Shown piece by piece: positions 1 to 6,699 of a stretch of DNA of 9,206 nt. The DNA is taken from NCBI GenBank assembly GCA_014379885.1, contig JACMKW010000591.1:1-9206 (forward strand), written 5' to 3'. Numbering within the stretch: position 1 is the stretch's first letter; each line of letters starts with the position of its first letter. Below the pieces are notes generated by a model. The model did no database searches. It had not been told where the DNA came from and saw only the letters and a program-made list of their open reading frames with translations. This stretch comes from Rhizobacter sp. (lineage in GTDB: Bacteria > Pseudomonadota > Gammaproteobacteria > Burkholderiales > Burkholderiaceae). The translations under genes and the position numbers were made by a program.

Positions 1-2058
1 ATCGAAGAGGTCAAGACCTTCAGGGGTGATTTCAAGTCCATCCCCGACAACCACCGCCAGTGGCACTGGGCACAGCTCAAGATTTACGGCTGGTTGCTGT
101 GCCAGAAACTGAACTTGCCCGAAGTTCGCCTCGCGCTGGTCTATTTCGACATTGCAAGCCAGCATGAAACGCTGCTTTGTGAAGCGCATGGCGCCGGTTC
201 GCTGCGCCAGTACTTCGAAAGCCAGTGCGCGTCATTTCTCGACTGGGCCGCACAGGAGCTGGCCCACCGCGCCGCACGTGACGAGGCGCTGGCCACGCTG
301 CCATTTCCGCATGCATCGTTCCGGCCGGGCCAGCGGGAACTGGCCGAGGCGGTTTACAGGTCGGCCGGCAGCGGCCGCTGTTTGCTGGCGCAGGCGCCCA
401 CAGGCATCGGCAAAACCATAGGCACCGTCTTTCCGCTGCTTAAAGCCTGTCCGACGCAACATCTCGACAAGCTGTTTTTCCTGGCCGCCAAAACGTCGGG
501 CCGTGCGGTGGCGCTGAATGCGCTCGCATTGCTTAAAAACCATGCGCCGGCGCTGCCACTGCGGGTACTGGAACTGGTGGCGCGCGACAAGGCCTGTGAG
601 TACCCCGACAAGGCCTGTCACGGCGACTCCTGCCCTCTGGCCAGGGGCTTCTACGACCGCCTGCCCGCGGCCCGCAGTGCCGCGCTGGCCGCTGGCTTCA
701 TGGACAAGAGCGCGCTGCGGCAGCTGGCGCTGGCGCACCAGGTCTGCCCCTACTACCTGAGCCAGGAGCTGGTGCGCTGGAGCGACCTGATCGTCGGCGA
801 CTACAACTACTACTTCGACCTGAGCGCCCTGCTGCACAGCCTCACGCAACTCAACGCCTGGCGCGTGGGTGTGCTGGTCGACGAAGCGCACAACCTGGTC
901 GAGCGGGCCCGCAAGATGTACTCGGCCGAGCTGAACCAGGCCCAGTTCAGGCAGGTGCGCAAGGCGGCACCGCCCGCGCTGAAGACCACGTTCGACAAGC
1001 TCAACCGCGCCTGGAATGCCTTGTACAAAGAGCAGGCCGCGCCATACCAAGTGCACGCCAGCGTGCCTGCGACATTCACCACCGCGTTGCAAAAGGCCAC
1101 CGCTGCCATCGGCGACCACCTGGTCGAACACCCGACCGCGGTCGACGGCGAGCTGCAGCGCTTCTACTTCGACGCCCTGCACTTCGCACGCGTGCTGGAG
1201 CTGTTCGACAACAACTCGCTGTTTGACGTGAGCCTCAGCACCCCGCGCAGCGCCGTGCTGTGCCTGCGCAACGTGGTACCGGCGCCGCACCTCACCCCGC
1301 GGCTGCAAGCAGCGCATTCGGTGGTGATGTTTTCCGCCACGCTGAGCCCGCAGCAGTTTTATGCCGACACCCTGGGCCTGCCCACCAACACCTTGTGGGT
1401 TGACGTGCCCACGCCCTTCTCGCCCGATCAATTGAGCGTGCTGCTCGCCGGCCACATCTCCACCCGCTACCAGCATCGCAACGCTTCGCTCGCGCCGATT
1501 GCCGAGCTGATGGCACGGCAGTACGCCGCACAACCCGGCAACTACCTCGCCTTCTTCAGCAGCTTCGACTACCTGCAAAAGGTGTTGGCCCTGTTTCGCG
1601 CGCAGGCGCCACAGGTGCCGGTGTGGGAGCAGTCGCGCGGCATGGGCGAGGCCGAGCGTGAGCAGTTTCTGGCCCGTTTCACAACCGACAGCGAAGGCAT
1701 CGGCTTCGCCGTGCTGGGCGGTTCGTTCGCCGAGGGCATCGACCTGCCGGGCCGGCAGTTGATCGGCGCGTTCATCGCCACCCTGGGCCTGCCCCAGCTC
1801 AACCCGGTGAACGAGCAGATGAAGCAGCGCCTGGGCGAGCGTTTCGGTGAACACAGGGGCTACGACTACGCCTACCTCTACCCCGGCCTGCAAAAAGTGG
1901 TGCAAGCCGCCGGCCGTGTGATCCGCACCCCGGCCGACCGCGGGGTGGTGTGCCTCATCGACGACCGGTTTGCCCAGGCCAAGGTGCGCAGTCTGCTGCC
2001 CGCCTGGTGGCGGATATCAACAACTGGCACCGAAGCGCCGCTTACTTTCACGGTGTAA
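1..2058 (+). CDS. PD-(D/E)XK nuclease / XPD-DinG-type Fe-S helicase fusion (5' end outside window)
   Basis: ATP-dependent superfamily 2 DNA helicase of the XPD/DinG (Rad3) group with a RecB/Cas4-like nuclease domain in front; by family it acts on DNA in repair or recombination in the cytoplasm. The frame is open from base 1, so the start is upstream; a TTG at 94 is in frame but is an internal Leu. Window residues 2-6 (EEVKT) give the nuclease ExK motif, and residues 25-29 (QLKIY) the QxxxY motif typical of RecB/Cas4 nucleases. Helicase motifs follow in order: Walker A APTGIGKT (132-139), DEAH box (294-297), SATLSP motif III, GGSFAEGIDLPG motif V (from 573) and QAAGRVIR motif VI (635-642). Four cysteines at 199, 206, 211 and 249, between motifs I and II, are the expected 4Fe-4S ligands. 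The upstream catalytic Asp of the nuclease is outside the window. The helicase call is firm; whether the nuclease is active is inference. Confidence 0.9.
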   Translation: MEEVKTFRGDFKSIPDNHRQWHWAQLKIYGWLLCQKLNLPEVRLALVYFDIASQHETLLCEAHGAGSLRQYFESQCASFLDWAAQELAHRAARDEALATLPFPHASFRPGQRELAEAVYRSAGSGRCLLAQAPTGIGKTIGTVFPLLKACPTQHLDKLFFLAAKTSGRAVALNALALLKNHAPALPLRVLELVARDKACEYPDKACHGDSCPLARGFYDRLPAARSAALAAGFMDKSALRQLALAHQVCPYYLSQELVRWSDLIVGDYNYYFDLSALLHSLTQLNAWRVGVLVDEAHNLVERARKMYSAELNQAQFRQVRKAAPPALKTTFDKLNRAWNALYKEQAAPYQVHASVPATFTTALQKATAAIGDHLVEHPTAVDGELQRFYFDALHFARVLELFDNNSLFDVSLSTPRSAVLCLRNVVPAPHLTPRLQAAHSVVMFSATLSPQQFYADTLGLPTNTLWVDVPTPFSPDQLSVLLAGHISTRYQHRNASLAPIAELMARQYAAQPGNYLAFFSSFDYLQKVLALFRAQAPQVPVWEQSRGMGEAEREQFLARFTTDSEGIGFAVLGGSFAEGIDLPGRQLIGAFIATLGLPQLNPVNEQMKQRLGERFGEHRGYDYAYLYPGLQKVVQAAGRVIRTPADRGVVCLIDDRFAQAKVRSLLPAWWRISTTGTEAPLTFTV

Positions 2059-2107
2059 CAGATTGCGCATCCGTTAAGGTGAGCGAACATCAGGGCCCGT
2101 TTCGCCC

Positions 2108-2114
2108 AAGGAGA
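2108..2114 (+). promoter_or_regulatory. Ribosome binding site deciding the GTG start at 2122
   Basis: AAGGAGA lies 7 bases before GTG at 2122. It is a near-consensus Shine-Dalgarno sequence, the best in the window, and it is placed for the small ORF rather than for any ORF in another frame. It is the main reason to accept the small gene and its GTG start over the in-frame ATG at 2161. Confidence 0.6.
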
Positions 2115-2121
2115 CTTCCCC

Positions 2122-2400
2122 GTGGTATCGCTCTTCGCCTTCGTCGTGACGGCTTACGGCATGAATCCCTATCTCATCGCGAGCTTCAACTCGGGCTTGG
2201 CCTGTGAAACTGCCAAGTCGGCGATCATTTCTGCCGCACTGGAGCAAAGCGTGGCCGGCACCAGCACCTATGCGCTGGCACCCAAGAACATGAAGTGCAT
2301 CAACACCCCCGGGCTGGTGGCTGGCGGTGGCCGCCCGCCCGAGCCCAGCAGCCCGCTCAAGGCGCCGGCAACGCTGCCCAAGCGCCCGTTGAAGAAGTGA
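2122..2400 (+). CDS. Small unrecognised protein with uncharged N-terminus, coupled to the diguanylate cyclase
   Basis: I do not recognise a family. The 92-residue product starts with GTG behind a strong Shine-Dalgarno sequence. Residues 1-28 carry no charged residue and begin with a hydrophobic stretch (SLFAFVVTAYG). That could be a membrane segment or an export signal, but the positive n-region of a normal signal peptide is missing, and GLAC at 25-28 is a poor lipobox. Two cysteines (28 and 59) would suit a disulfide if the protein is periplasmic. The last 25 residues are rich in Pro, Lys and Gly with no clear fold. Codon use is G/C-rich at third positions, like its neighbours. Its TGA overlaps the GTG of the next gene (GTGA, 2397-2400), so the two are probably translated together. 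An alternative start is ATG at 2161. Being a real gene is likely; its function is unknown. Confidence 0.6.
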   Translation: MVSLFAFVVTAYGMNPYLIASFNSGLACETAKSAIISAALEQSVAGTSTYALAPKNMKCINTPGLVAGGGRPPEPSSPLKAPATLPKRPLKK

Positions 2401-4964
2401 CCCTCGGGCGATTCATGCCCCCCGAAGAAGCCCGACACCGGCTTCTGACGCGGGGCCTGTTCATCGTGACGTTCGTCCTGCTCGTCACCTTGTGGAGCGT
2501 GGTGCTGACCTTCGGTGTGGTTCAGGAGCGGCGCCTACTCGAAGGCGCACAACAACAATTGCGCCTGATCAACAACGCCGTGCTGCAGCAAACACGCGGC
2601 CTGCTGCAAGGCATCGAAAGCGACTTGGCGGTAATCGACCACTGGGTGAAGACCCACCCCCAGAACGACCCACGGCAAGACACCGGGCTGACTGATCTGG
2701 TGGCGCACATGAGCCAGGGCCTGGACGGGCTGGTGAGCTTCGGGTTTGCGTCCGACACCGGGCTCGCCATTACCACACCCGGTGCCGCGCCGTGGCTGGC
2801 GGGCACGTCTGCAGTCGTGTGGCCGCCCCGCATGGGCGACGTGCACGTGGGCTCTCCACAGCGCCAGACGGCCAACCAGCCGTGGCAGTGGCCGATCTCT
2901 CGGCGGCTGGAACGCGCGTCGGGCGACATCACCGGCGTGGTGGCCTGGGTCGATTTGGCGCGGCTGAGCGCCGTGCATGAAAGCCTGCGCGAAAAACCAG
3001 CGGGCGCCGTCTCGATCGTCAACAGTACGGGGGTGGTTGTGGTGCGCACCCCGCCGATCGAGGGTTTGGTCGGCCGCAACCTGAGCAAAAACAGGCCGGC
3101 GATCCTGCCCAGCGAGGGCAGTTCACGCGGCACTTTCCAGCATGACGGCGCGCTGACCGGCGGCCAGCCCCGGCTGGCCAGCTACGAACGCCTGGGCCGC
3201 TACTCGGTGACGGTGCTGGTATCGCAAGAAGTCGACGAGGTCATGGCAGCATTTCGCTACCGGCGCAACGTCGGCTTCGTCGTACTGGCCCTGCTCACGC
3301 TGTTGGCGTTCGCAATCTCGGTGCTGCTCGCCCGCAGCCAGCGCGCCACACGGCGCAGCCAGGCCGAGTTCACTGCGCTCAGTGCCGCTTTTCCGCTCGG
3401 CCTGTTTCGCACCGACACGCGCGGCGAAACCACCTACGCCAACGACGCCTACTTCCAGAAGACCGGGCTGCCGCGCGAGCGCATGGCTTGGGGCTGGAAC
3501 GAGATCGTGGAGGCCAGCCAGCGAGACGAGGTCAAACAGGCATGGCAACACGCGGCGGCCAGCGGCGAGCCCATCAACAGCCTGCTGAACATTCATCAAC
3601 CTGGCGGCAAGGCGGCCGTGCTCACTGTGCGCACCGCGCCACTGCACGTCGACGGCAAGCTGGTCGGCCAGGTGGGCTCACTGGAAGACATCACCGAGCG
3701 CATCCAGCAGCAAAAAGCCCAGCGCATGCTGACGGCCATTTTCGAGAAAAGCACCGACGTGGTGGCGCAAGTCGACCCGCAAGGCCGGCTGCTTTACCTC
3801 AACCCGGCGGGCCGCGCCCTGCTCGCCATGGGCCCCGAAGACTCGCTGGAAACACTGCACTACGACGATTTCATGCCCGCCCACCGCGAGGCACAGGTGC
3901 GCGATCAAATTCTTCCCACCGCCATCGCCAACGGCATCTGGGTCGGCGAGACCTCGGTGCTGGCCAGCGGCGGGCGCGAGATCACCGTGAGCGAAATGCT
4001 GATCGTGCACCGTGACGAAAATCAGCAGGTCGAAACCTTTTCGGTGGTCATGCGCGACGTCACGCAGGAGCTGCGCTCCCGCATGGAGCTGCAACGCAGT
4101 GAATCGATCCTCAAGATCGTGGCGGCCACCCTGCCAGCCCTGGTGGCCGTGATCGACAACCTGGAGCGCTACCTGTTCACCAACGACGCCTACGACCGCT
4201 GGGTCGGCCTGCCTCACGACCGCCTGCTGGGGCTGACTGTGCGCGATGCGCTCGGCGCGGCCTCATACAACCAGCGGCGCAAGCACATCGAAGCGGCACT
4301 GGCCGGCCAGCGCGTGATGTTCGAATCTGAACTCGACAGCACCCAATACTTCGAAATCACCTACATCCCTTTTCGCAGCGCCGACGGCCGTGTGGCAGGT
4401 TTCGTGGCGCTGTCGCAAGACATCACCACCCACAAGCGGCAGCAGCAAAAACTGCTCGACGCCTCGCAGACCGACACGCTCACCGGCACCCTCAACCGGG
4501 CCGGCTTCGATCTGCGCATCCATGATGCGCTGGGCCGCGCGCGGCACGAGCAGAACCTGCTCGCCCTGTTGTGCATTGACCTGGACCGGTTCAAACCCGT
4601 CAACGACGAACACGGCCATGCCGCTGGCGACGCCCTGCTCAAGGCCGCGGCGCAACGCCTCCAGCAGGCCCTGCGCCCGTCGGACGTGCTGGCCCGCCTG
4701 GGCGGCGACGAGTTCGCCGTGGTGTTGGCCGGTGTCAAGGACGAACCCGCGGCCCGCACCGTGGCCCGCAAGATCGTGAGCGCGCTGGCAGAGCCATTCG
4801 AGATCGAAGGCCAGGTGCTGCACATCGGCGGCAGCGTGGGGCTGGCCCTGGCTCCGAATGGACAAGGCACCGTGCAAACGCTCATGCAGCGCGCCGACGT
4901 GGCGCTGTACCAGGCCAAACGGGCCGGGCGCGGGCGTTTCGAGGTGGCCGAACATGCCCTGTGA
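2397..4964 (+). CDS. Membrane-bound diguanylate cyclase with periplasmic sensor, three PAS domains and GGDEF
   Basis: Makes cyclic di-GMP from two GTP in response to a signal sensed outside or at the membrane. With the GTG start at 2397 it is 855 residues. Transmembrane helix 1 is at about 20-42, a dCache-like extracytoplasmic region at 43-285 and helix 2 at 292-313. Three PAS domains follow (about 324-437, 444-557, 571-678; each ends in a DIT or DVT motif), then GGDEF from about 690. The GGDEF motif is intact (769-773), with metal-binding Asp728 and the substrate-binding NDxxGHxxGD stretch at 736-745. The RxxD inhibitory site (RPSD, 760-763) sits exactly five residues before GGDEF, so product inhibition is expected. 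No EAL domain follows. The start was chosen for its 4-base overlap with the preceding gene; ATG at 2415 is the alternative and would remove only six residues. The open frame extends back to 2295, but that part overlaps the small gene and looks like out-of-frame sequence. The ligand is unknown. Confidence 0.9.
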   Translation: MTLGRFMPPEEARHRLLTRGLFIVTFVLLVTLWSVVLTFGVVQERRLLEGAQQQLRLINNAVLQQTRGLLQGIESDLAVIDHWVKTHPQNDPRQDTGLTDLVAHMSQGLDGLVSFGFASDTGLAITTPGAAPWLAGTSAVVWPPRMGDVHVGSPQRQTANQPWQWPISRRLERASGDITGVVAWVDLARLSAVHESLREKPAGAVSIVNSTGVVVVRTPPIEGLVGRNLSKNRPAILPSEGSSRGTFQHDGALTGGQPRLASYERLGRYSVTVLVSQEVDEVMAAFRYRRNVGFVVLALLTLLAFAISVLLARSQRATRRSQAEFTALSAAFPLGLFRTDTRGETTYANDAYFQKTGLPRERMAWGWNEIVEASQRDEVKQAWQHAAASGEPINSLLNIHQPGGKAAVLTVRTAPLHVDGKLVGQVGSLEDITERIQQQKAQRMLTAIFEKSTDVVAQVDPQGRLLYLNPAGRALLAMGPEDSLETLHYDDFMPAHREAQVRDQILPTAIANGIWVGETSVLASGGREITVSEMLIVHRDENQQVETFSVVMRDVTQELRSRMELQRSESILKIVAATLPALVAVIDNLERYLFTNDAYDRWVGLPHDRLLGLTVRDALGAASYNQRRKHIEAALAGQRVMFESELDSTQYFEITYIPFRSADGRVAGFVALSQDITTHKRQQQKLLDASQTDTLTGTLNRAGFDLRIHDALGRARHEQNLLALLCIDLDRFKPVNDEHGHAAGDALLKAAAQRLQQALRPSDVLARLGGDEFAVVLAGVKDEPAARTVARKIVSALAEPFEIEGQVLHIGGSVGLALAPNGQGTVQTLMQRADVALYQAKRAGRGRFEVAEHAL

Positions 4965-4995
4965 TCACCCTCTTCGCAGCAGACCCGGTGATCGC
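4961..4995. repeat. Imperfect inverted repeat across the diguanylate cyclase stop codon
   Basis: GTGATCACC (4961-4969) pairs with GGTGATCGC (4987-4995): nine pairs including one G-U, around a 17-base loop. The 5' arm contains the TGA stop. No T-run follows, so it is not a normal intrinsic terminator. It may be an mRNA 3'-end stabiliser or chance. Confidence 0.35.
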
Positions 4996-5169
4996 CTGGT
5001 CCACTCGGTCAGGGATCCTTAGAACTTCTTTACGTCGCGGTGACCCCCGTTGTCTCACAAGGTCACGAAAAATGCTGAAACTAAGTGCCAGCCCGCCCCT
5101 CCAAGCGGGGTCGCAGTTTTATACTGGAATCGCGTGAAATCTCCGTCTCAGGCAGGAAGCAGGTTGTAT
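4965..5169. other. Intergenic region upstream of ctpA
   Basis: This 205-base stretch holds no convincing gene. The ctpA frame stays open back to 5050, but that part (low in recognisable signal and absent from the usual family N-terminus) is best read as leader. TATACT at 5120-5125 resembles a -10 element, but no acceptable -35 lies 15-19 bases before it, so a promoter here is only a possibility. GTGACCCC (5040-5047) can pair with GGGGTCGC (5107-5114), and CCCC (5097-5100) can pair with the same GGGG. Confidence 0.4.
5154..5159 (+). promoter_or_regulatory. Ribosome binding site for ctpA
   Basis: AGGAAG lies 10 bases before ATG at 5170. It supports that start over the earlier in-frame ATG or TTG/GTG codons back to 5050, which have no comparable site. 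Confidence 0.45.
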
Positions 5170-6627
5170 ATGGGTGCCAAACTCAAAGTCGCAGGCTGGG
5201 TCACGCTGGGGGCCGTTGCCGGTGCCCTGACCACCATGCAGTTGCAGGCCACGGCCCGCAACCCGGCCAATCCACTCCCACTTGACGAGCTTCAGCAGCT
5301 TGCCAAGGTGTTCGACGTGATCAAGAACACCTACGTCGACCCGGTCGACGAAAAGAAGCTCATCACCGACGCCATCGGCGGCATGGTCAGCGGCCTCGAC
5401 CCCCACTCGCAGTATTTCGACCGCAAGGGTGTCAAGGAATTCAGCGAAGGCATCACCGGCAAGTTCATCGGCGTGGGCATCGAGATCGGCATGGAAGACG
5501 GCCTGGTCAAGGTGCAGACGCCGATCGAAGGCTCACCGGCCTTCCGTGCCGGCATCAAGAGCGGCGACCTGATCACCAAGATCGACGACACCGCCGTCAA
5601 GGGCCTGAGCATGGAGCAGGCGGTCAAGAAGATGCGCGGCGAGCGCAACACCAAGGTCGAGCTCACCATCTTCCGCAAGAGCGAGAGCCGCAGCTTCCCC
5701 GTGACCATCGTTCGCGAAGAAATCCGCACCCAAAGCGTGCGCTCCAAGGTCATCGAGCCCGGCTATGCCTGGCTGCGCGTGAGCCAGTTCCAGGAGCGCA
5801 CCGTCGAAGACTTCTCGCGCAAGCTCGAAGAAATCTACAAGCAAGACCCCAACCTGAAGGGCCTGGTGCTCGACCTGCGCAATGACCCGGGTGGTGCACT
5901 TGAAGCCTCGATCGCCATTTCGGCGGCCTTTCTCCCAAAAGACGCGCTGATCGTGTCCATCAAGGGCCAGACGTCCAAGTCGGAGGCCAAGGCCCGGGCG
6001 CTCGATTACGTACGCGGTGACGGCGCCGACCCGCTGCGCCGCCTGCCCGACGCCGTGAAGAAGGTGCCGTTGGTGGTGCTGGTGAACGAAGGCTCAGCCT
6101 CGGCGAGCGAGATCGTCGCCGGTGCGCTGCAAGACCACCAGCGCGCCATCGTGATGGGTGCACAAACCTTCGGCAAGGGCTCGGTGCAAAGCGCCATCTG
6201 CCTGAACGAACGTGTGCGCATCGACAACTGCCCGAGCGCCGCCATCAAAATCACCACCGCGCGCTACTACACACCCAGCGGCCGTTCCATCCAGGCCAAG
6301 GGCATCGTGCCCGACGTGATGCTCGATGAAACCGCCGAAGGCAATGTGTTCGCCGCGCTGCGCATGCGCGAGGCAGATCTTGAGAAACACCTGCAAAGCG
6401 GCCAGGGCGCCGAAGTGAAAGACGCAGCCCGTCAAAAGGCCCGCGACGATGCACGCAAGAAGCTCGAAGAAGACTCCGCCAAGACCACAGCTGCACCCAA
6501 GCCGCTGCCCGAGTTCGGCAGCTCCGAAGACTTCCAGCTCGCCCAGGCGCTCAACCGCCTGAAGGGCAAGCCGGTGCTGGTGTCCAAGACCGTGGTGGAA
6601 CGCAAGGCTGAAACCACCACCAACTGA
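5170..6627 (+). CDS. ctpA: S41 carboxy-terminal processing protease CtpA
   Basis: Periplasmic serine protease that trims or degrades envelope proteins from their C-termini, using a Ser/Lys dyad. The 485-residue product starts at ATG 5170, giving the usual short basic N-terminus (MGAKLK) and an uncleaved-type signal anchor or signal peptide (about 7-28). A PDZ domain spans about 95-180 and binds substrate C-termini. The catalytic core carries GSASASE (308-314; Ser311 by spacing) and TFGKGSVQ with Lys336, 25 residues later as in the family, plus Gln340. The typical TTARYYTPSGRSIQAKGI block follows. The C-terminal tail (about 410-485) is charged and Lys/Glu/Ala-rich. Odd point: the loop between Gln340 and the TTARYY block is longer than I expect and holds the protein's only two cysteines (344 and 354). 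The gene stands alone between a 205-base leader and a strong terminator. Identification is firm; substrates cannot be read from sequence. Confidence 0.95.
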   Translation: MGAKLKVAGWVTLGAVAGALTTMQLQATARNPANPLPLDELQQLAKVFDVIKNTYVDPVDEKKLITDAIGGMVSGLDPHSQYFDRKGVKEFSEGITGKFIGVGIEIGMEDGLVKVQTPIEGSPAFRAGIKSGDLITKIDDTAVKGLSMEQAVKKMRGERNTKVELTIFRKSESRSFPVTIVREEIRTQSVRSKVIEPGYAWLRVSQFQERTVEDFSRKLEEIYKQDPNLKGLVLDLRNDPGGALEASIAISAAFLPKDALIVSIKGQTSKSEAKARALDYVRGDGADPLRRLPDAVKKVPLVVLVNEGSASASEIVAGALQDHQRAIVMGAQTFGKGSVQSAICLNERVRIDNCPSAAIKITTARYYTPSGRSIQAKGIVPDVMLDETAEGNVFAALRMREADLEKHLQSGQGAEVKDAARQKARDDARKKLEEDSAKTTAAPKPLPEFGSSEDFQLAQALNRLKGKPVLVSKTVVERKAETTTN

Positions 6628-6658
6628 AGCAACACGCTCTCGTCACTCGCTCGTCAAA

Positions 6659-6687
6659 AAAACGCCCGTGCACCCCACGGGCGTTTT
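6659..6687 (+). terminator. Intrinsic terminator after ctpA
   Basis: A perfect 12-base-pair stem (6659-6670 with 6676-6687, core CGCCCGTG/CACGGGCG) closes a 5-base loop; the 3' arm ends in TTTT, then GA and another TTTT. It begins 31 bases after the ctpA stop. An A-run precedes the stem, so it may work in both directions. It ends only 12 bases before the next start codon. Confidence 0.9.
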
Positions 6688-6699
6688 GATTTTGAAGCC

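Noticed and set aside
232..1905. Long minus-strand open frame (557 codons) opposite the helicase gene
   Set aside because: It is His/Val/Gln-rich with no recognisable motif, and it mirrors a gene with firm helicase motifs. Long antisense frames are common in high-GC coding DNA.
2295..2396. N-terminal extension of the diguanylate cyclase frame from the ATG at 2295
   Set aside because: It overlaps the small gene in another frame, its translation is Pro/Ala/Gln-rich and looks out of frame, and no ribosome binding site precedes it. The GTG at 2397 overlapping the previous stop fits better.
3123..3647. Minus-strand frames inside the cyclase gene (also 3678-4217 and 4263-4955)
   Set aside because: They are low-motif translations opposite well-formed PAS and GGDEF domains, so they are antisense shadows.
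5021..5060. AGAACTT resembling a sigma-E -35 element upstream of the envelope protease gene
   Set aside because: An envelope-stress promoter would make sense for ctpA, but no matching -10 element occurs at the required 16-17 base spacing.
5120..5125. TATACT as a sigma-70 -10 element for ctpA
   Set aside because: It matches the hexamer well, but the region 15-19 bases upstream is C-rich with no -35 likeness, and there is no extended TG. It is mentioned only in the intergenic entry.
5050..5169. Forty-residue N-terminal extension of CtpA from 5050
   Set aside because: The usual family start (MGAKLK followed by a hydrophobic segment) lies at 5170 with AGGAAG upstream. The extension would bury the signal anchor and has no family likeness.
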